This document shows positions 15,632-24,577 of a stretch of 64,000 nt of DNA, one piece after another; position 1 is the stretch's first letter; each line of letters opens with the position of its first letter. The stretch spans positions 7,440,001-7,504,000 of the forward strand of contig NZ_CP102512.1 of assembly GCF_024612015.1 (NCBI RefSeq), in the 5' to 3' direction. A program made the position numbers and the translations under genes. Source of the stretch: Streptomyces sp. CA-210063 (lineage in GTDB: Bacteria > Actinomycetota > Actinomycetes > Streptomycetales > Streptomycetaceae). Below the pieces are notes generated by a model, which was not told the origin of the DNA, did no database searches, and saw only the letters and a program-made list of their open reading frames with translations.

Positions 15632-17178
15632 CGGGTTACCTCTTTGTCCTTCGTCATCTGACGCATCAGCGATTCCTGCGTGGCCTCGGCACGCGGGAAC
15701 TCACCGGTCAGCCGCCCTGCGGCCATGGTGTAGATGCGGTCGCACATCCCGAGCAGTTCCGGCAGCTCGGAGGAGATGAAGACGACCGCCTTGCCCTCAG
15801 CGGCCAGCTTGTCGATGACCGTGTAGATCTCGTACTTGGCGCCGACGTCGATACCGCGCGTCGGCTCGTCCAGGATCAGCACATCCGGACCCGCGAAGAT
15901 CCACTTGCTGAGGACGACCTTCTGCTGGTTGCCGCCGGACAGCTTGCCCACCGGCTCGAAGACGGTCGGCGCCTTGATGTTCATGGACGTGCGGTAGCGC
16001 TCGGCGACCTGCCGCTCCTCGTGCTCGTCGACCACACCGCGCTTGGAGACCTTGTTCAGGGCGGTCAGCGAGATGTTCCGGTTGATGGTGTCGATGAGGT
16101 TGAGGCCGTAGTGCTTGCGGTCCTCGGTGACGTACGCGATGCCGTGCCCGATCGCCTCGGGGACCGACTTGGTACGGATCTCCTTGCCGTCCTTGAGGAC
16201 CGTGCCGCCCGCGTGCCGGCCGTACGTCCGCCCGAAGACGCTCATGGCGAGTTCGGTGCGGCCGGCGCCCATCAGGCCCGCGATACCGACGATCTCCCCG
16301 CGCCTGACGTTGATCGACACATCGTCGACGACCTTGCGCTGCTGGTCGATCGGGTGGTGCACGGTCCAGTTGCGGATCTCCAGGGCCGGGGCCGAGCCCG
16401 CCTCCGGCTCGTGCGGGGTGCGCTCGGGGAAGCGGTGGTCGAGGTCGCGGCCGACCATGCCGGAGATGATCCGGTCCTCGGTGGTCTCCTCGGCCTTCAC
16501 GTCCAGGGTCTCGATGGACTTCCCGTCGCGGATGATCGTGACCGAGTCGGCGACCCGGCGGATCTCGTTGAGCTTGTGGGAGATGATGATCGAGGTGATG
16601 CCCTGGTTCTTCAACTCCAGGATGAGATCGAGGAGTTTGCCGCTGTCCTCGTCGTTCAGCGCCGCGGTCGGCTCGTCGAGGATGAGCAGCTTCACCTTCT
16701 TCGACAGCGCCTTCGCGATCTCCACGAGCTGCTGCTTGCCCACGCCGATGTCGGCGACCCGGGTCTCGGGGTGGTCGTCCAGACCCACCCGGCGCAGTAG
16801 CTCGCTGGCGTGCCGCAGCGTGTCGTTCCAGTTGATGACCCCGCGCGAGGCGTGCTCGTTGCCGAGGAAGATGTTCTCCGCGAGGGACAGGAACGGCACC
16901 AGCGCCAGCTCCTGGTGGATGATGACGATGCCGTGCTGCTCGCTGGCCCGGATGTCCTTGAAGCTGCAGAGCTCACCCTCGAAGAGGATGTCGCCCTCGT
17001 AGCTGCCGTGCGGATGGACGCCGGAGAGCACCTTCATCAAGGTGGACTTCCCGGCGCCGTTCTCACCGCAGATGGCATGGACCTCGCCCTGGCGGACGGT
17101 CAGTGTGACGTCCGACAGCGCTTTCACACCGGGAAAGGTCTTGACGATCGAGCGCATTTCCAGGACGGGTCCCGCCAT
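15628..17178 (-). CDS. Sugar ABC transporter ATPase (double domain, GguA/XylG type)
   Basis: 516 residues from ATG 17178, preceded by GGAAGG. Two ABC domains in one chain: first Walker [10 protein letters not shown] and Walker [12 protein letters not shown]; the second domain has the degenerate Walker [10 protein letters not shown], normal for this family, the signature LSGGNQQK and Walker [15 protein letters not shown]. It powers import of the sugar bound by the receptor at 17211-18320. The stop overlaps the permease start. Confidence 0.95.
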   Translation of the reverse strand: MAGPVLEMRSIVKTFPGVKALSDVTLTVRQGEVHAICGENGAGKSTLMKVLSGVHPHGSYEGDILFEGELCSFKDIRASEQHGIVIIHQELALVPFLSLAENIFLGNEHASRGVINWNDTLRHASELLRRVGLDDHPETRVADIGVGKQQLVEIAKALSKKVKLLILDEPTAALNDEDSGKLLDLILELKNQGITSIIISHKLNEIRRVADSVTIIRDGKSIETLDVKAEETTEDRIISGMVGRDLDHRFPERTPHEPEAGSAPALEIRNWTVHHPIDQQRKVVDDVSINVRRGEIVGIAGLMGAGRTELAMSVFGRTYGRHAGGTVLKDGKEIRTKSVPEAIGHGIAYVTEDRKHYGLNLIDTINRNISLTALNKVSKRGVVDEHEERQVAERYRTSMNIKAPTVFEPVGKLSGGNQQKVVLSKWIFAGPDVLILDEPTRGIDVGAKYEIYTVIDKLAAEGKAVVFISSELPELLGMCDRIYTMAAGRLTGEFPRAEATQESLMRQMTKDKEVTR

Positions 17179-17210
17179 GGTCGTGCCTTCCAATCCGTAA
17201 GGTTCGACGC

Positions 17211-18320
17211 TTACTTGAGCTGGTCCGCCGTGTAGTAGCCGCCGTCGACCAGGACCTTCTCGTAGTTGGTCTTGTCGACGCTCACCGGCTCGAGGAGGTA
17301 GGCCGGGACGACCTTGGACCCGTTGTCGTAGGTCTTGGTGTCGTTGGTCTCGACCTTCTTGTCGTTGAGCACGGCGTCGACCATGTTCGAGGCGACCTTG
17401 GCCAGCTCACGCAGGTCCTTGTAGACGGTCTGCGTCTGGTCGCCCGCGATGATCGACTTCACCGAGGCCAGCTCGGCGTCCTGGCCGGTGATGACCGGCA
17501 GCGGCTTGCTCTTGGAGCCGTAGCCGTCGGACTTCAGCGCCGACAGGATGCCGATGGAGATGCCGTCGTACGGCGAGAGCACCGCGTCGACCTTCTCGCT
17601 CTTGTACGAGGCGGTGAGGATGTCGTCCATGCGGCCCTGGGCGGTGGCGCCGTCCCAGCGCAGGGTGGTGACCTGGGTGAGGTCGGTCTGCTTGGACTGG
17701 ACGACCAGCTTCTTGTCGTCGATGTACGGCTTCAGCACGCTCATCGCGCCGTTGAAGAAGTACTTCGTGTTGTTGTCGTCGTTGGAGCCGGCGAAGAGCT
17801 CGATGTTGAAGGGGCCCTTGCCGTCCTTCAGGCCGAGCTTGTCGACGATGTAGTTGGCCTGGAGCTCGCCGACCTTGGAGTTGTCGAAGGAGGCGTAGTA
17901 GTCGACGTTCTCGCTGCCCAGGATCAGACGGTCGTAGGAGATGACCGGGATGTTCGCGTCCTTGGCCTGCTGGAGCACGTTGTCGAGCGACTTGTTGTCG
18001 ATCGCCGCGACGATCAGTGCCTTGACGTCCTGGGCGATCAGGTTCTCGATCTGCGAGACCTGCGTCTCGGGCTGGTCCTCGCCGTAGACCAGCTGGGTCT
18101 TGTAGCCCTTGGCCTCCAGGTTCTCGACGACGTTCTTGCCGTCGGAGATCCAGCGCTCGGAGGACTTCGTCGGCATCGCGATACCGATGGTGGCGCCCTT
18201 GGTGCTGCCCGAGGAATCCGTCTCGCTGCCACCCTCGGAGCTCTGACCGCAGGCGGACAGGGACAGGGCCAGGGAGGCGGCGGTGGCTATGGAGGCGAGA
18301 GCGGCTCTGCGATTACGCAT
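17211..18320 (-). CDS. chvE: ChvE-type multiple-sugar-binding lipoprotein
   Basis: 369 residues. A lipoprotein signal (LALSLSAC) directs it to the outer face of the membrane. The mature part is a type I periplasmic-binding fold ([46 protein letters not shown]) matching ChvE/XylF receptors for galactose, glucose, arabinose or xylose. The gene lies 32 bp before its ATPase gene and 127 bp after the U32-like gene. Confidence 0.92.
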   Translation of the reverse strand: MRNRRAALASIATAASLALSLSACGQSSEGGSETDSSGSTKGATIGIAMPTKSSERWISDGKNVVENLEAKGYKTQLVYGEDQPETQVSQIENLIAQDVKALIVAAIDNKSLDNVLQQAKDANIPVISYDRLILGSENVDYYASFDNSKVGELQANYIVDKLGLKDGKGPFNIELFAGSNDDNNTKYFFNGAMSVLKPYIDDKKLVVQSKQTDLTQVTTLRWDGATAQGRMDDILTASYKSEKVDAVLSPYDGISIGILSALKSDGYGSKSKPLPVITGQDAELASVKSIIAGDQTQTVYKDLRELAKVASNMVDAVLNDKKVETNDTKTYDNGSKVVPAYLLEPVSVDKTNYEKVLVDGGYYTADQLK

Positions 18321-18447
18321 GTCATCTTCCTTGATGTATGTGGCCGGGACCCGATCGGGCGAAGATTGCGGCGAAGGGTTGTGGCAAGGAGTTGTGTCGG
18401 AGTCTGTGCGACTGCGTCGGGTTTTGTGAAGGGAGGTTTCCGGAACG

Positions 18448-19416
18448 TTATGCGGGCGTTCCGAACCGCTTCAGGGCGCCCGGCAGGCGCGAGCCGAGCG
18501 GGGCCATGTCGCCGTCCGCCCCGTGGCGTGCGAGCAGGTCCAGGGCGAGCCGGCCGCGCCGTACGCGTTCCTTGGCCGTGGACAGGGTGAGGTCCCGCAT
18601 GTGGTGCCCGTAGGGGTAGATCCCGGGGGCCTTGGACAGGCCGAACTTCAGATAGAGCGGCGCGCCGCGCCGGATCAGCTCGGCGACCTCGTACATCCGC
18701 ACATAGCCGCCGAGATCGTCCGGGGCCTCGATGTACATGTCCATGGGAGCGCCGGACATCCGCCGGATCTCGGTGAGGTGATCGAGCGTCAGATCGCTCG
18801 GCACATTGATCGAGTCGCCGCCGAGGTTCTCGTACACGGCGTACGCGGTCGGGTTGACCGGCCCGATCAGCGCCGACACCTTGAAGGTCGTGTCGGCCGG
18901 CAGGATGCCCGCGACCCGCGCCTGGTGCAGCGTCCACAGCACACCCTCGTCGGCGACGAGCAGGCACTTCACACCCAGCTCGGTCGCGCGTACGGCGTCC
19001 TCGACACACCCGGCGACCGCGTCGTGGCCCCGGGCTCTGAGGCCGCCGCCCTTGGAGTCGGTACGGGTGGAGCCGCCGATGTCCCAGGTGCCGCGCGGGC
19101 CGGTGAACAGGCAGAGCTCGATGTCGCGCTCCGCCGTCGCCTCCACCATCTCGGTGATCTCGGCGTCGGTGAGCATCCAGATACCGCTGCCCTGGCTGAT
19201 CCGGTGGATCGGCACATCGAGCCGCGAGGACTCCTTGAGGACCACGGCGAGCGCCTCGGGCCCCTCCACGGAGGGCACCTCGGTGCGCCAGCGGCCGCCT
19301 TCGGGGAACGTGTGCGGGGAGGCGTCGGAAGGGTCGAGGGCGGGCGCGCTCAGCCCGAGCGCGGCAAGGGCCTGCTCGCCGGGTCGGCGGGCCGCGGAGG
19401 CGGTGGTGTCGGTCAC
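18448..19416 (-). CDS. U32-peptidase-like protein of a sugar-acid operon
   Basis: 322 residues from GTG 19416, preceded by GAAGGACAG. The sequence has a barrel-like pattern ([69 protein letters not shown]). I relate it to a poorly studied group often called U32 family peptidase and found beside mandelate-racemase-type enzymes in actinobacteria; peptidase activity has not been shown to my knowledge, and a role in sugar-acid metabolism is more likely from context. It lies between the dehydrogenase gene and the ChvE-type importer, with its own upstream motif CGATATCGAAC. Confidence 0.55.
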   Translation of the reverse strand: MTDTTASAARRPGEQALAALGLSAPALDPSDASPHTFPEGGRWRTEVPSVEGPEALAVVLKESSRLDVPIHRISQGSGIWMLTDAEITEMVEATAERDIELCLFTGPRGTWDIGGSTRTDSKGGGLRARGHDAVAGCVEDAVRATELGVKCLLVADEGVLWTLHQARVAGILPADTTFKVSALIGPVNPTAYAVYENLGGDSINVPSDLTLDHLTEIRRMSGAPMDMYIEAPDDLGGYVRMYEVAELIRRGAPLYLKFGLSKAPGIYPYGHHMRDLTLSTAKERVRRGRLALDLLARHGADGDMAPLGSRLPGALKRFGTPA

Positions 19417-19430
19417 AAGCTGTCCTTCAG

Positions 19431-19441
19431 GTTCGATATCG
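19431..19441 (-). promoter_or_regulatory. CGATATCGAAC motif upstream of the U32-like gene
   Basis: The 11-mer, read on the minus strand, lies 15-25 bp before the GTG at 19416. It is a shortened form of the 13-mers found upstream of the dehydratase gene and of the second receptor gene. Being so close to the start it would overlap the ribosome-binding region, so it may be an operator or a chance match. Confidence 0.35.
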
Positions 19442-19538
19442 CGGACGAGGTTCGCGGCTCTTGGTGCACAAGAATCTTGGGTGTACGCCGGTACGAAGTC
19501 GTCAGGTACCCCGTACCGGCGTACGGCTCAGGGGTGTG

Positions 19539-20561
19539 TCATGGCCGCAGCAGGACCTTTCCGACGGTCGGGTCGCCCGACCCCACCAGCTCGATGGCCT
19601 GCGGGAACTCCTCCAGTGGAAGCTCGTGCGTGACGAGCGGCAGCGGATCGAGGAGCCCGGCCCCGAAGACCCGCACCGTGTGCGCCCAGGCGTCCGGCGC
19701 CGCGCCGAACACGGTGTGCACCTCCAGTTGCCGTACGACGAGATCCGTCGGGTCGAGGCCGTCCGCGCCCGGCGCCGGGATCCCCGTCAGGACCAGCCGG
19801 CCGCCGCGCCGCAGCAGGGCGGCGGCGGTGCGCGCCGCGTCCGCGGACCCGGCGGTCTCGATGACCACATCGAAGTCGCCAGGGAGCTCCTGGTCCTTGG
19901 TGCGGAAGTCCGTGGCGCCGAACCGCTTCGACAGCTCCGCCCGGTCCGGGCGGGTGCCCACGACGAGCAGCTCGGACGGCGATCCCGCCTTCAGGAACTG
20001 AACGGCGAACATGCCGAGCGTCCCCGTGCCCACCACGGCGACCCGCTCACCCGGGACGGCCCTCGCCTTGAGCGCGGCGGCCGCGATGCACGCGGCCGGC
20101 TCCAGCAGCGCCGCCGCCGTCAGATCCGCGTCGTCCGGGAGAACGTGCAGCAGACGGGCGGGCAGCGTGAGCGTGGTGGCCATCGCGCCGGGCTGGGTGA
20201 ACCCGGTCTCCTCGTATCCGGCCGTGCACAGCGTGGTCTCGCCCGCGTGGCAGCGGTCGCACACCTGGCAGTTCCTAAAGCCCTCGCCCACGACCTTGCG
20301 GCCTACAAGAGTTGAAGGCACACCGTCACCGACCGCCGCGACCGTCCCGGACCACTCGTGGCCCGGTGTGAGGGGGTAACGGACGTACCCCTCCGGCCGG
20401 TTGCCCTGGAAGACCTCGCGGTCGCTGCCGCAGATCCCCGAGGCGTGCACCCGGACCAGGGCCTCGCCGGCCTCCGGCTGCCGGGGCTCGTGCGGGACGA
20501 GCCGGTGCTCGCCCGGCGCCTCGATGACGACGGCGGTGGCCGCGTCGGGTGAGGCGGTCAC
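19539..20561 (-). CDS. Zinc-dependent sugar/polyol dehydrogenase (MDR family)
   Basis: 340 residues from GTG 20561, overlapping the dehydratase stop by GTGA; an in-frame start further up is inside that gene and less likely. Medium-chain dehydrogenase signatures: catalytic-zinc Cys in SGICGSDREVF, TPGHEWSGTV with zinc-binding His-Glu, a structural-zinc lobe with fewer Cys than usual (NCQVCDRCHAGETTLC) and the Rossmann motif VVGTGTLGMFAV. With a sugar-acid dehydratase it plausibly oxidises the sugar to the lactone or acid, as galactose dehydrogenase does in the De Ley-Doudoroff route. The cofactor and substrate are not defined by the sequence. Confidence 0.88.
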   Translation of the reverse strand: MTASPDAATAVVIEAPGEHRLVPHEPRQPEAGEALVRVHASGICGSDREVFQGNRPEGYVRYPLTPGHEWSGTVAAVGDGVPSTLVGRKVVGEGFRNCQVCDRCHAGETTLCTAGYEETGFTQPGAMATTLTLPARLLHVLPDDADLTAAALLEPAACIAAAALKARAVPGERVAVVGTGTLGMFAVQFLKAGSPSELLVVGTRPDRAELSKRFGATDFRTKDQELPGDFDVVIETAGSADAARTAAALLRRGGRLVLTGIPAPGADGLDPTDLVVRQLEVHTVFGAAPDAWAHTVRVFGAGLLDPLPLVTHELPLEEFPQAIELVGSGDPTVGKVLLRP

Positions 20562-21715
20562 TGGGTGCCCTTGGGCTTGCGCTGCTCCCAGCCGTCGGCC
20601 CACAGGTCGAAGCGGGCCTGCTGCTGCGGGAACTCCGCCGCCGCGTCCACGTCCAGCTCGACCCCCAGACCGGGCTTGTCGGAGAGGTGGAAGTAGCCGT
20701 CCACGACCTCCGGGGCCCCCGAGATCACCTTCTTGATCTCCGCGTCCGCGAAGTCGTTGAAGTGCTCAAGGATCTTGAAGTTCGGAGCGGTGAAGCCGAC
20801 CTGGAGGGAGGCCGCGGTGAGCACCGGCCCGCCCACGTTGTGCGGCGCGACCAGCATGTAGTGCGTCTCGGCGGTGGCGGCGAGCTTGCGGGTCTCCCAG
20901 ATGCCGCCGATGTGGCCGACGTCGGGCTGGATGATGTCCACGGCCTGGCTCTCGAAGAGCTCCCGGAACTCGATCCGGTCGTGGATCCGCTCACCCGTGG
21001 CGACCGGCATGTCCACCTTGGCGGCGACCTTCTCCAGCGCCTTCAGGTTCTCCGGCGGCACCGGCTCCTCCAGCCACGCGGGCTTGAAGGGCGCCAGGTC
21101 CTTGGCCAGCCGGACGGCGGTGGCGGGCGAGAACCGGCCGTGCATCTCCAGCATCAGCTCGGAGTCCGGCCCGATGGCGTCGCGCACGGCCTCGATCAGG
21201 GAGACCGCGTACAGGCTCTGCTCGTGGTCCAGCTCGAAGTGGCCGGTCCCGAAGGGGTCGATCTTGAGCGCCTTGTAGCCGCGCTCCATGACCCCCTGCG
21301 CCGCCTTGTGGTACGCCTCCGGGGTGCGCTCGGTGGTGTACCAGCCGTTGGCGTACGCCTTGACCTTGTCGGTGACCTTGCCGCCGAGCAGCTGCCAGAC
21401 GGGGACGCCGAGGGCCTTGCCCTTGATGTCCCAGCAGGCCATCTCGATGACGGCGATGCCGGACATCACGATCTCGCCGGCCCGCCCGTAGTCGCCGTAC
21501 TTCATCCGCTTGACGAGGTCCTCGACAGCGAACGGGTCCGAGCCGAGAATGTGGTTGGTCTTCGCCTCGTGCAGATAGCCGAGCAGCGCGTCGGTGTGGC
21601 CCAGCATGCGGGTCTCGCCGACGCCGGTGAGTCCCTCGTCGGTGTGCACCTGGACGTAGGTCAGGTTCCGCCACGGCGTACCGACCACGTGCGTGCTGAT
21701 TCCCGTGATGCGCAC
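20558..21715 (-). CDS. Sugar-acid dehydratase, enolase superfamily (DgoD-like)
   Basis: 385 residues, the full family length. Signatures of the mandelate racemase subgroup: the capping domain ends with IEMACWDIKGKALGVPVWQL, YKALKIDPFG carries the catalytic Lys, LMLEMHGRF and WLEEPVPPEN and ATGERI supply metal ligands, and PDVGHIGGIWETRKLA and APHNVGGP complete the barrel. This pattern is closest to galactonate-type dehydratases, which make 2-keto-3-deoxy acids. First gene of a minus-strand operon that continues with the zinc dehydrogenase. The promoter region carries the CGATATTTCGAAC motif. Confidence 0.88.
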   Translation of the reverse strand: MRITGISTHVVGTPWRNLTYVQVHTDEGLTGVGETRMLGHTDALLGYLHEAKTNHILGSDPFAVEDLVKRMKYGDYGRAGEIVMSGIAVIEMACWDIKGKALGVPVWQLLGGKVTDKVKAYANGWYTTERTPEAYHKAAQGVMERGYKALKIDPFGTGHFELDHEQSLYAVSLIEAVRDAIGPDSELMLEMHGRFSPATAVRLAKDLAPFKPAWLEEPVPPENLKALEKVAAKVDMPVATGERIHDRIEFRELFESQAVDIIQPDVGHIGGIWETRKLAATAETHYMLVAPHNVGGPVLTAASLQVGFTAPNFKILEHFNDFADAEIKKVISGAPEVVDGYFHLSDKPGLGVELDVDAAAEFPQQQARFDLWADGWEQRKPKGTQ

Positions 21716-21738
21716 GGTACTCCCTGTCCTTTGGGTCT

Positions 21739-21751
21739 GTTCGAAATATCG
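21739..21751 (-). promoter_or_regulatory. CGATATTTCGAAC motif upstream of the dehydratase gene
   Basis: Read towards the dehydratase gene the 13-mer is CGATATTTCGAAC, 24 bp before its start codon. The same 13-mer with one change is found 88 bp before the second receptor gene in the same orientation relative to the gene. A related GTTCGAAATG lies at 21759-21768. Proposed binding site of a shared sugar regulator. Confidence 0.5.
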
Positions 21752-21923
21752 TCACACGTTCGAAATGCTGGTCGCGACAGTAAGGACGACCCGGTCTGAG
21801 TGTCAATGGGTCGAACGCATAACGGAAACGTTGCTGTCGCGAGACCTCGACCGAAGCGTGCCGTGTGTCTGTCGCGTTATTCAACCGTGACGCCTTCCCT
21901 GCTGCAGGCCTCTTGACCGCCAT

Positions 21924-21943
21924 GAATTGTTAGCGCTCACAAT
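21924..21943. promoter_or_regulatory. LacI-family operator
   Basis: AATTGTTAGCGCTCACAATG differs at only two positions from the ideal symmetric lac operator AATTGTGAGCGCTCACAATT. The central AGCGCT is the hallmark of LacI/GalR-type sites. It lies 192 bp upstream of the LacI-type gene and 209 bp upstream of the dehydratase start, so it could serve both directions. Confidence 0.8.
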
Positions 21944-22134
21944 GACCTCCGCACTCACCAGTCGTCACCGGGCGGCATCCAAGGAGGTACGAGCGTCGTG
22001 CAGCCACTGCTCCAACTCGCCTTCCCGCCCGGTGCCCTGGGGCTTTCCGGGATCCCGGCGTGAAGCCGGCCGCGCGGGAGCACGCACCCGCATCACAGGT
22101 CTTATCGGCAGACGACCGCCAAGGAGGTGTGGCC

Positions 22135-23181
22135 GTGACGCACCCGCAGCTGCGGCCGCCCACCATGGCCGATGTGGCCCGCCTGGCCGGGGTGTCCCAC
22201 CAGACCGTCTCCCGCGTCCTGGGGGATCACCCCAACGTGCGGGACGAGACCCGGGCCAAGGTGCTGCGCGCGATCGAGGAGATGGGCTACCGCCGCAACT
22301 TCTCCGCACGGGCCCTGGCGACCCGGCGCACCCGGACCCTGGGTGTGGTCGCCTCCAACACCACGCTCTACGGTCCGGCCAGCACGTTGTTCGCGCTGGA
22401 GGAGGCGGCGCGTGCCGAGGGCTACCTCGTCTCGACGGTCAGTCTGCGCAGGCTGACGGTGGAGACGCTGTCCGAGGCTCTTGACCGTCTCAGCGAGGGC
22501 GGGGTGGAGGGAGTGATCGCCATCGCCCCGCAGCGGTCGGCGGTCGAGGCCCTCGCCGAACTCCGCCATCCCTTCCCGGTGGTGGCCGTGGGCACCGGGT
22601 CCGGCGCGGAGGTCCCCAGCGTCAACGTGGACCAGCAGCTGGGCGCGCGGCTGGCCACCGGCCATCTGCTGGCCGTCGGCCACCGCAGGGTCTGGCATCT
22701 CGCCGGGCCCGAGGACTGGCAGGAGTCGGCGGACCGGACCGCCGGCTGGCGGGCCACCCTCGAAGAGGCGGGGGTCGAACCGCCGCTGCCGCTGAGGGGT
22801 GACTGGAGTCCGCTGTCGGGCTACCGTGCGGGCCAGGAACTGGCCGGCTGGGTGGGGCGCGGTCTGACCGCCGTCTTCGTCGCCAACGACCAGATGGCAC
22901 TGGGGGTGCTGCGGGCGCTGCGGGAGGCGGGCGTACGGACTCCCCAGGACGTCGCGGTGGTCGGCTTCGACGACATCCCGGAGTCGGAGTTCTTCGCCCC
23001 GCCGCTCACCACCGTCCGGCAGGACTTCTCGACGGTGGGCAAGCGGAGCATCGCCCTGCTGCTCGACCTCATCGAGGGCCGGACTCCCTCCGGTCGGTCC
23101 AGCGTGGCCATCGAGCCCCAACTCGTCGTCCGCGCCAGCACGTTCCCGTACACCCCTCAGTCGGGAGCCGCACCCGGCTGA
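22135..23181 (+). CDS. LacI/GalR-family transcriptional regulator
   Basis: 348 residues from GTG 22135, preceded by AAGGAGG. The N-terminal helix-turn-helix TMADVARLAGVSHQTVSRVL and hinge EMGYRRNFSARALATRRT are typical; the rest is a periplasmic-binding-like sensor (TLGVVASNTTLYG, VFVANDQMALGVLRAL, VVGFDDIPESEFFAPPLTTV) that should bind a sugar. It precedes the YtfQ-type importer genes, so it most likely represses them and possibly the divergent catabolic operon in the absence of sugar. An operator of the right class lies upstream. Confidence 0.93.
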   Translation: MTHPQLRPPTMADVARLAGVSHQTVSRVLGDHPNVRDETRAKVLRAIEEMGYRRNFSARALATRRTRTLGVVASNTTLYGPASTLFALEEAARAEGYLVSTVSLRRLTVETLSEALDRLSEGGVEGVIAIAPQRSAVEALAELRHPFPVVAVGTGSGAEVPSVNVDQQLGARLATGHLLAVGHRRVWHLAGPEDWQESADRTAGWRATLEEAGVEPPLPLRGDWSPLSGYRAGQELAGWVGRGLTAVFVANDQMALGVLRALREAGVRTPQDVAVVGFDDIPESEFFAPPLTTVRQDFSTVGKRSIALLLDLIEGRTPSGRSSVAIEPQLVVRASTFPYTPQSGAAPG

Positions 23182-23237
23182 CGCGGCACCAGCAGCACCA
23201 ATGGCACTACCCATGGATGTCCACCCCTCACCGTGGC

Positions 23238-23250
23238 CGATATCTCGAAC
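23238..23250 (+). promoter_or_regulatory. CGATATCTCGAAC motif upstream of the second receptor gene
   Basis: Thirteen bases identical but for one position to the motif before the dehydratase gene, here on the plus strand in the 156-bp gap between the LacI-type gene and the receptor gene, 87 bp before ATG 23338. Followed by a partial GATGATCGA. Proposed shared operator. Confidence 0.5.
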
Positions 23251-23337
23251 GATGATCGACAGGCTGGACGCACAGCGGCCGGTCCCATCGAGCACCAGTG
23301 GTCCGTCCCCGGACCGGCTCTTCAAAGGAGAAGAAAC

Positions 23338-24339
23338 ATGCTCAACAGACGGAACTTCCTGACCGCGGCGGTCGGCGTGGTGGCGGCGACGGGCCTGGCG
23401 GCCTGCGCCAAGGAGGACGAGGGCTCCACCGGCACCTCCTCCTCCGGCGGCAAGAAGATCACCCTCGGCTTCTCCCAGGTCGGCTCCGAGAGCGGCTGGC
23501 GCAGCGCCAACACCGACTCGGTGAAGTCGGCGGCCAAGGAGGCGGGTTACAACCTGAAGTTCTCCGACGCCCAGCAGAAGCAGGAGAACCAGATCTCCGC
23601 GATCCGCTCCTACATCGCGCAGAAGGTCGACGTCATCGCCTTCTCGCCGGTGGTCGTCACCGGCTGGGACGCCATCCTCAAGGAGGCCCAGGCGGCGAAG
23701 ATCCCGGTCGTCCTGACCGACCGGTCCGTCGAGAGCGACGAGTCCCTGTTCGTCACCCTGGTCGGCTCCGACTTCACCGACGAGGGCCGCCGCGCCGCCA
23801 AGATCCTGGAGAAGGTCCTGGAGAAGGCCGGCCACAAGGGCAAGGTGAAGATCGCCCAGCTGGAGGGCACCACCGGTGCGGCCCCCGCGATCGAGCGCGC
23901 CAAGGGCTTCAAGGAGGTCATGGACGCGGACCACAAGGACGACTGGGAGATCGTCGTCAGCCAGACCGGTGACTTCACCCGCGCCGGCGGCAAGCAGGTC
24001 ATGGCGGCCTTCCTGCAGTCCAACCCGGACATCAACGTCCTCTACGCGCACAACGACGACATGGGCCTCGGCGCCATCCAGGCCATCGAGGCGGCCGGCA
24101 AGAAGCCCGGCAAGGACATCCTGATCGTCACGGTCGACGGCGTGAAGGACGGCTTCATCGCCATGTCCGAAGGCAAGATCAACGCGATCGTCGAGTGCAA
24201 CCCTCTGCTCGGCCCCCAGCTGATGGAGGTCGTGAAGACGGTCCACGAGGGCGGCACAGTCGAGCGCTGGATCAAGACCGAGGAGAGCGACTTCATGCAG
24301 GACCAGGCCAAGGACGCGCTCCCCACCCGTAAGTACTGA
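23338..24339 (+). CDS. Galactofuranose-type sugar-binding lipoprotein (YtfQ-like)
   Basis: 333 residues from ATG 23338 after AAAGGAG. A twin-Arg-like lipoprotein signal (NRRNFLTAAVGVVAATGLAAC). The mature protein has the type I binding fold of the YtfQ group: ITLGFSQVGSESGWRSANTDS, FSPVVVTGWDAILKEAQ, PVVLTDR, NDDMGLGAIQAIE, DGVKDGFIAM, NPLLGPQLMEV. E. coli YtfQ binds galactofuranose and galactopyranose; the substrate here is inferred from this similarity. A 26-bp palindrome follows the stop. Confidence 0.9.
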   Translation: MLNRRNFLTAAVGVVAATGLAACAKEDEGSTGTSSSGGKKITLGFSQVGSESGWRSANTDSVKSAAKEAGYNLKFSDAQQKQENQISAIRSYIAQKVDVIAFSPVVVTGWDAILKEAQAAKIPVVLTDRSVESDESLFVTLVGSDFTDEGRRAAKILEKVLEKAGHKGKVKIAQLEGTTGAAPAIERAKGFKEVMDADHKDDWEIVVSQTGDFTRAGGKQVMAAFLQSNPDINVLYAHNDDMGLGAIQAIEAAGKKPGKDILIVTVDGVKDGFIAMSEGKINAIVECNPLLGPQLMEVVKTVHEGGTVERWIKTEESDFMQDQAKDALPTRKY

Positions 24340-24367
24340 CCCACCGCACCCACCGGCAGGGAGCCTC

Positions 24368-24393
24368 CGGCCGACCGAGATCTCGGTCGGCCG
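24368..24393 (+). terminator. 26-bp perfect palindrome after the receptor gene
   Basis: CGGCCGACCGAGA and its exact complement abut at 24380/24381, 28 bp after the receptor stop. As RNA it forms a 13-bp stem (with a few bases opened for the loop). Probably a stabilising or attenuating hairpin, giving more receptor than transporter. Confidence 0.75.
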
Positions 24394-24425
24394 GGCCCTG
24401 TGGGCCTGCAACGAATCGCTTCAAG

Positions 24426-24577
24426 AGGAGCGCTGCCGTGACTCCGCCCCGGGTGAGGGGCTTCCAGCCCGAAGGCTGCGGTCCAGCCCGAACCGACTCC
24501 TTGCGGAGCGTAACCCATCTAACACGGAATGAACTTACCCACCGGGCAAAGCCGGTGGCCTCCTCACTAGGAGAGGT
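24426..24577 (+). other. Structured, lower-GC segment between receptor and ATPase genes
   Basis: A good ribosome binding site and GTG (GAGGAGCGCTGCC GTG at 24438) open a frame that has no relation to an ABC protein. The sequence then contains CTCC/GGAG (about 24498-24509) and CCACCGG/CCGGTGG (about 24539-24558) stems and an AT-richer stretch (about 24507-24537). The ATPase gene has its own AGGAGAGGT and ATG at 24578. It looks like a small insertion between the old start region and the present start. I could not assign it to a known element. Confidence 0.4.

Larger units (their letters stand above)
21716..22134. other. Divergent control region of the two sugar systems
   Basis: The 419-bp gap between the dehydratase gene (-) and the LacI-type regulator gene (+). 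It contains the motif at 21739-21751 with a second CGTTCGAAATG half about 8 bp further on, and the lac-type operator at 21924-21943. I see no gene in it. Confidence 0.75.

Noticed and set aside
22102..24411. A 769-codon minus-strand frame across the LacI-type and receptor genes
   Set aside because: It crosses two well-supported plus-strand genes and has no recognisable domain; a shadow of GC-rich third positions.
24426..24577. Insertion sequence remnant with a transposase fragment
   Set aside because: No transposase-like translation and no target-site duplication could be defined; kept only as a possible small insertion.
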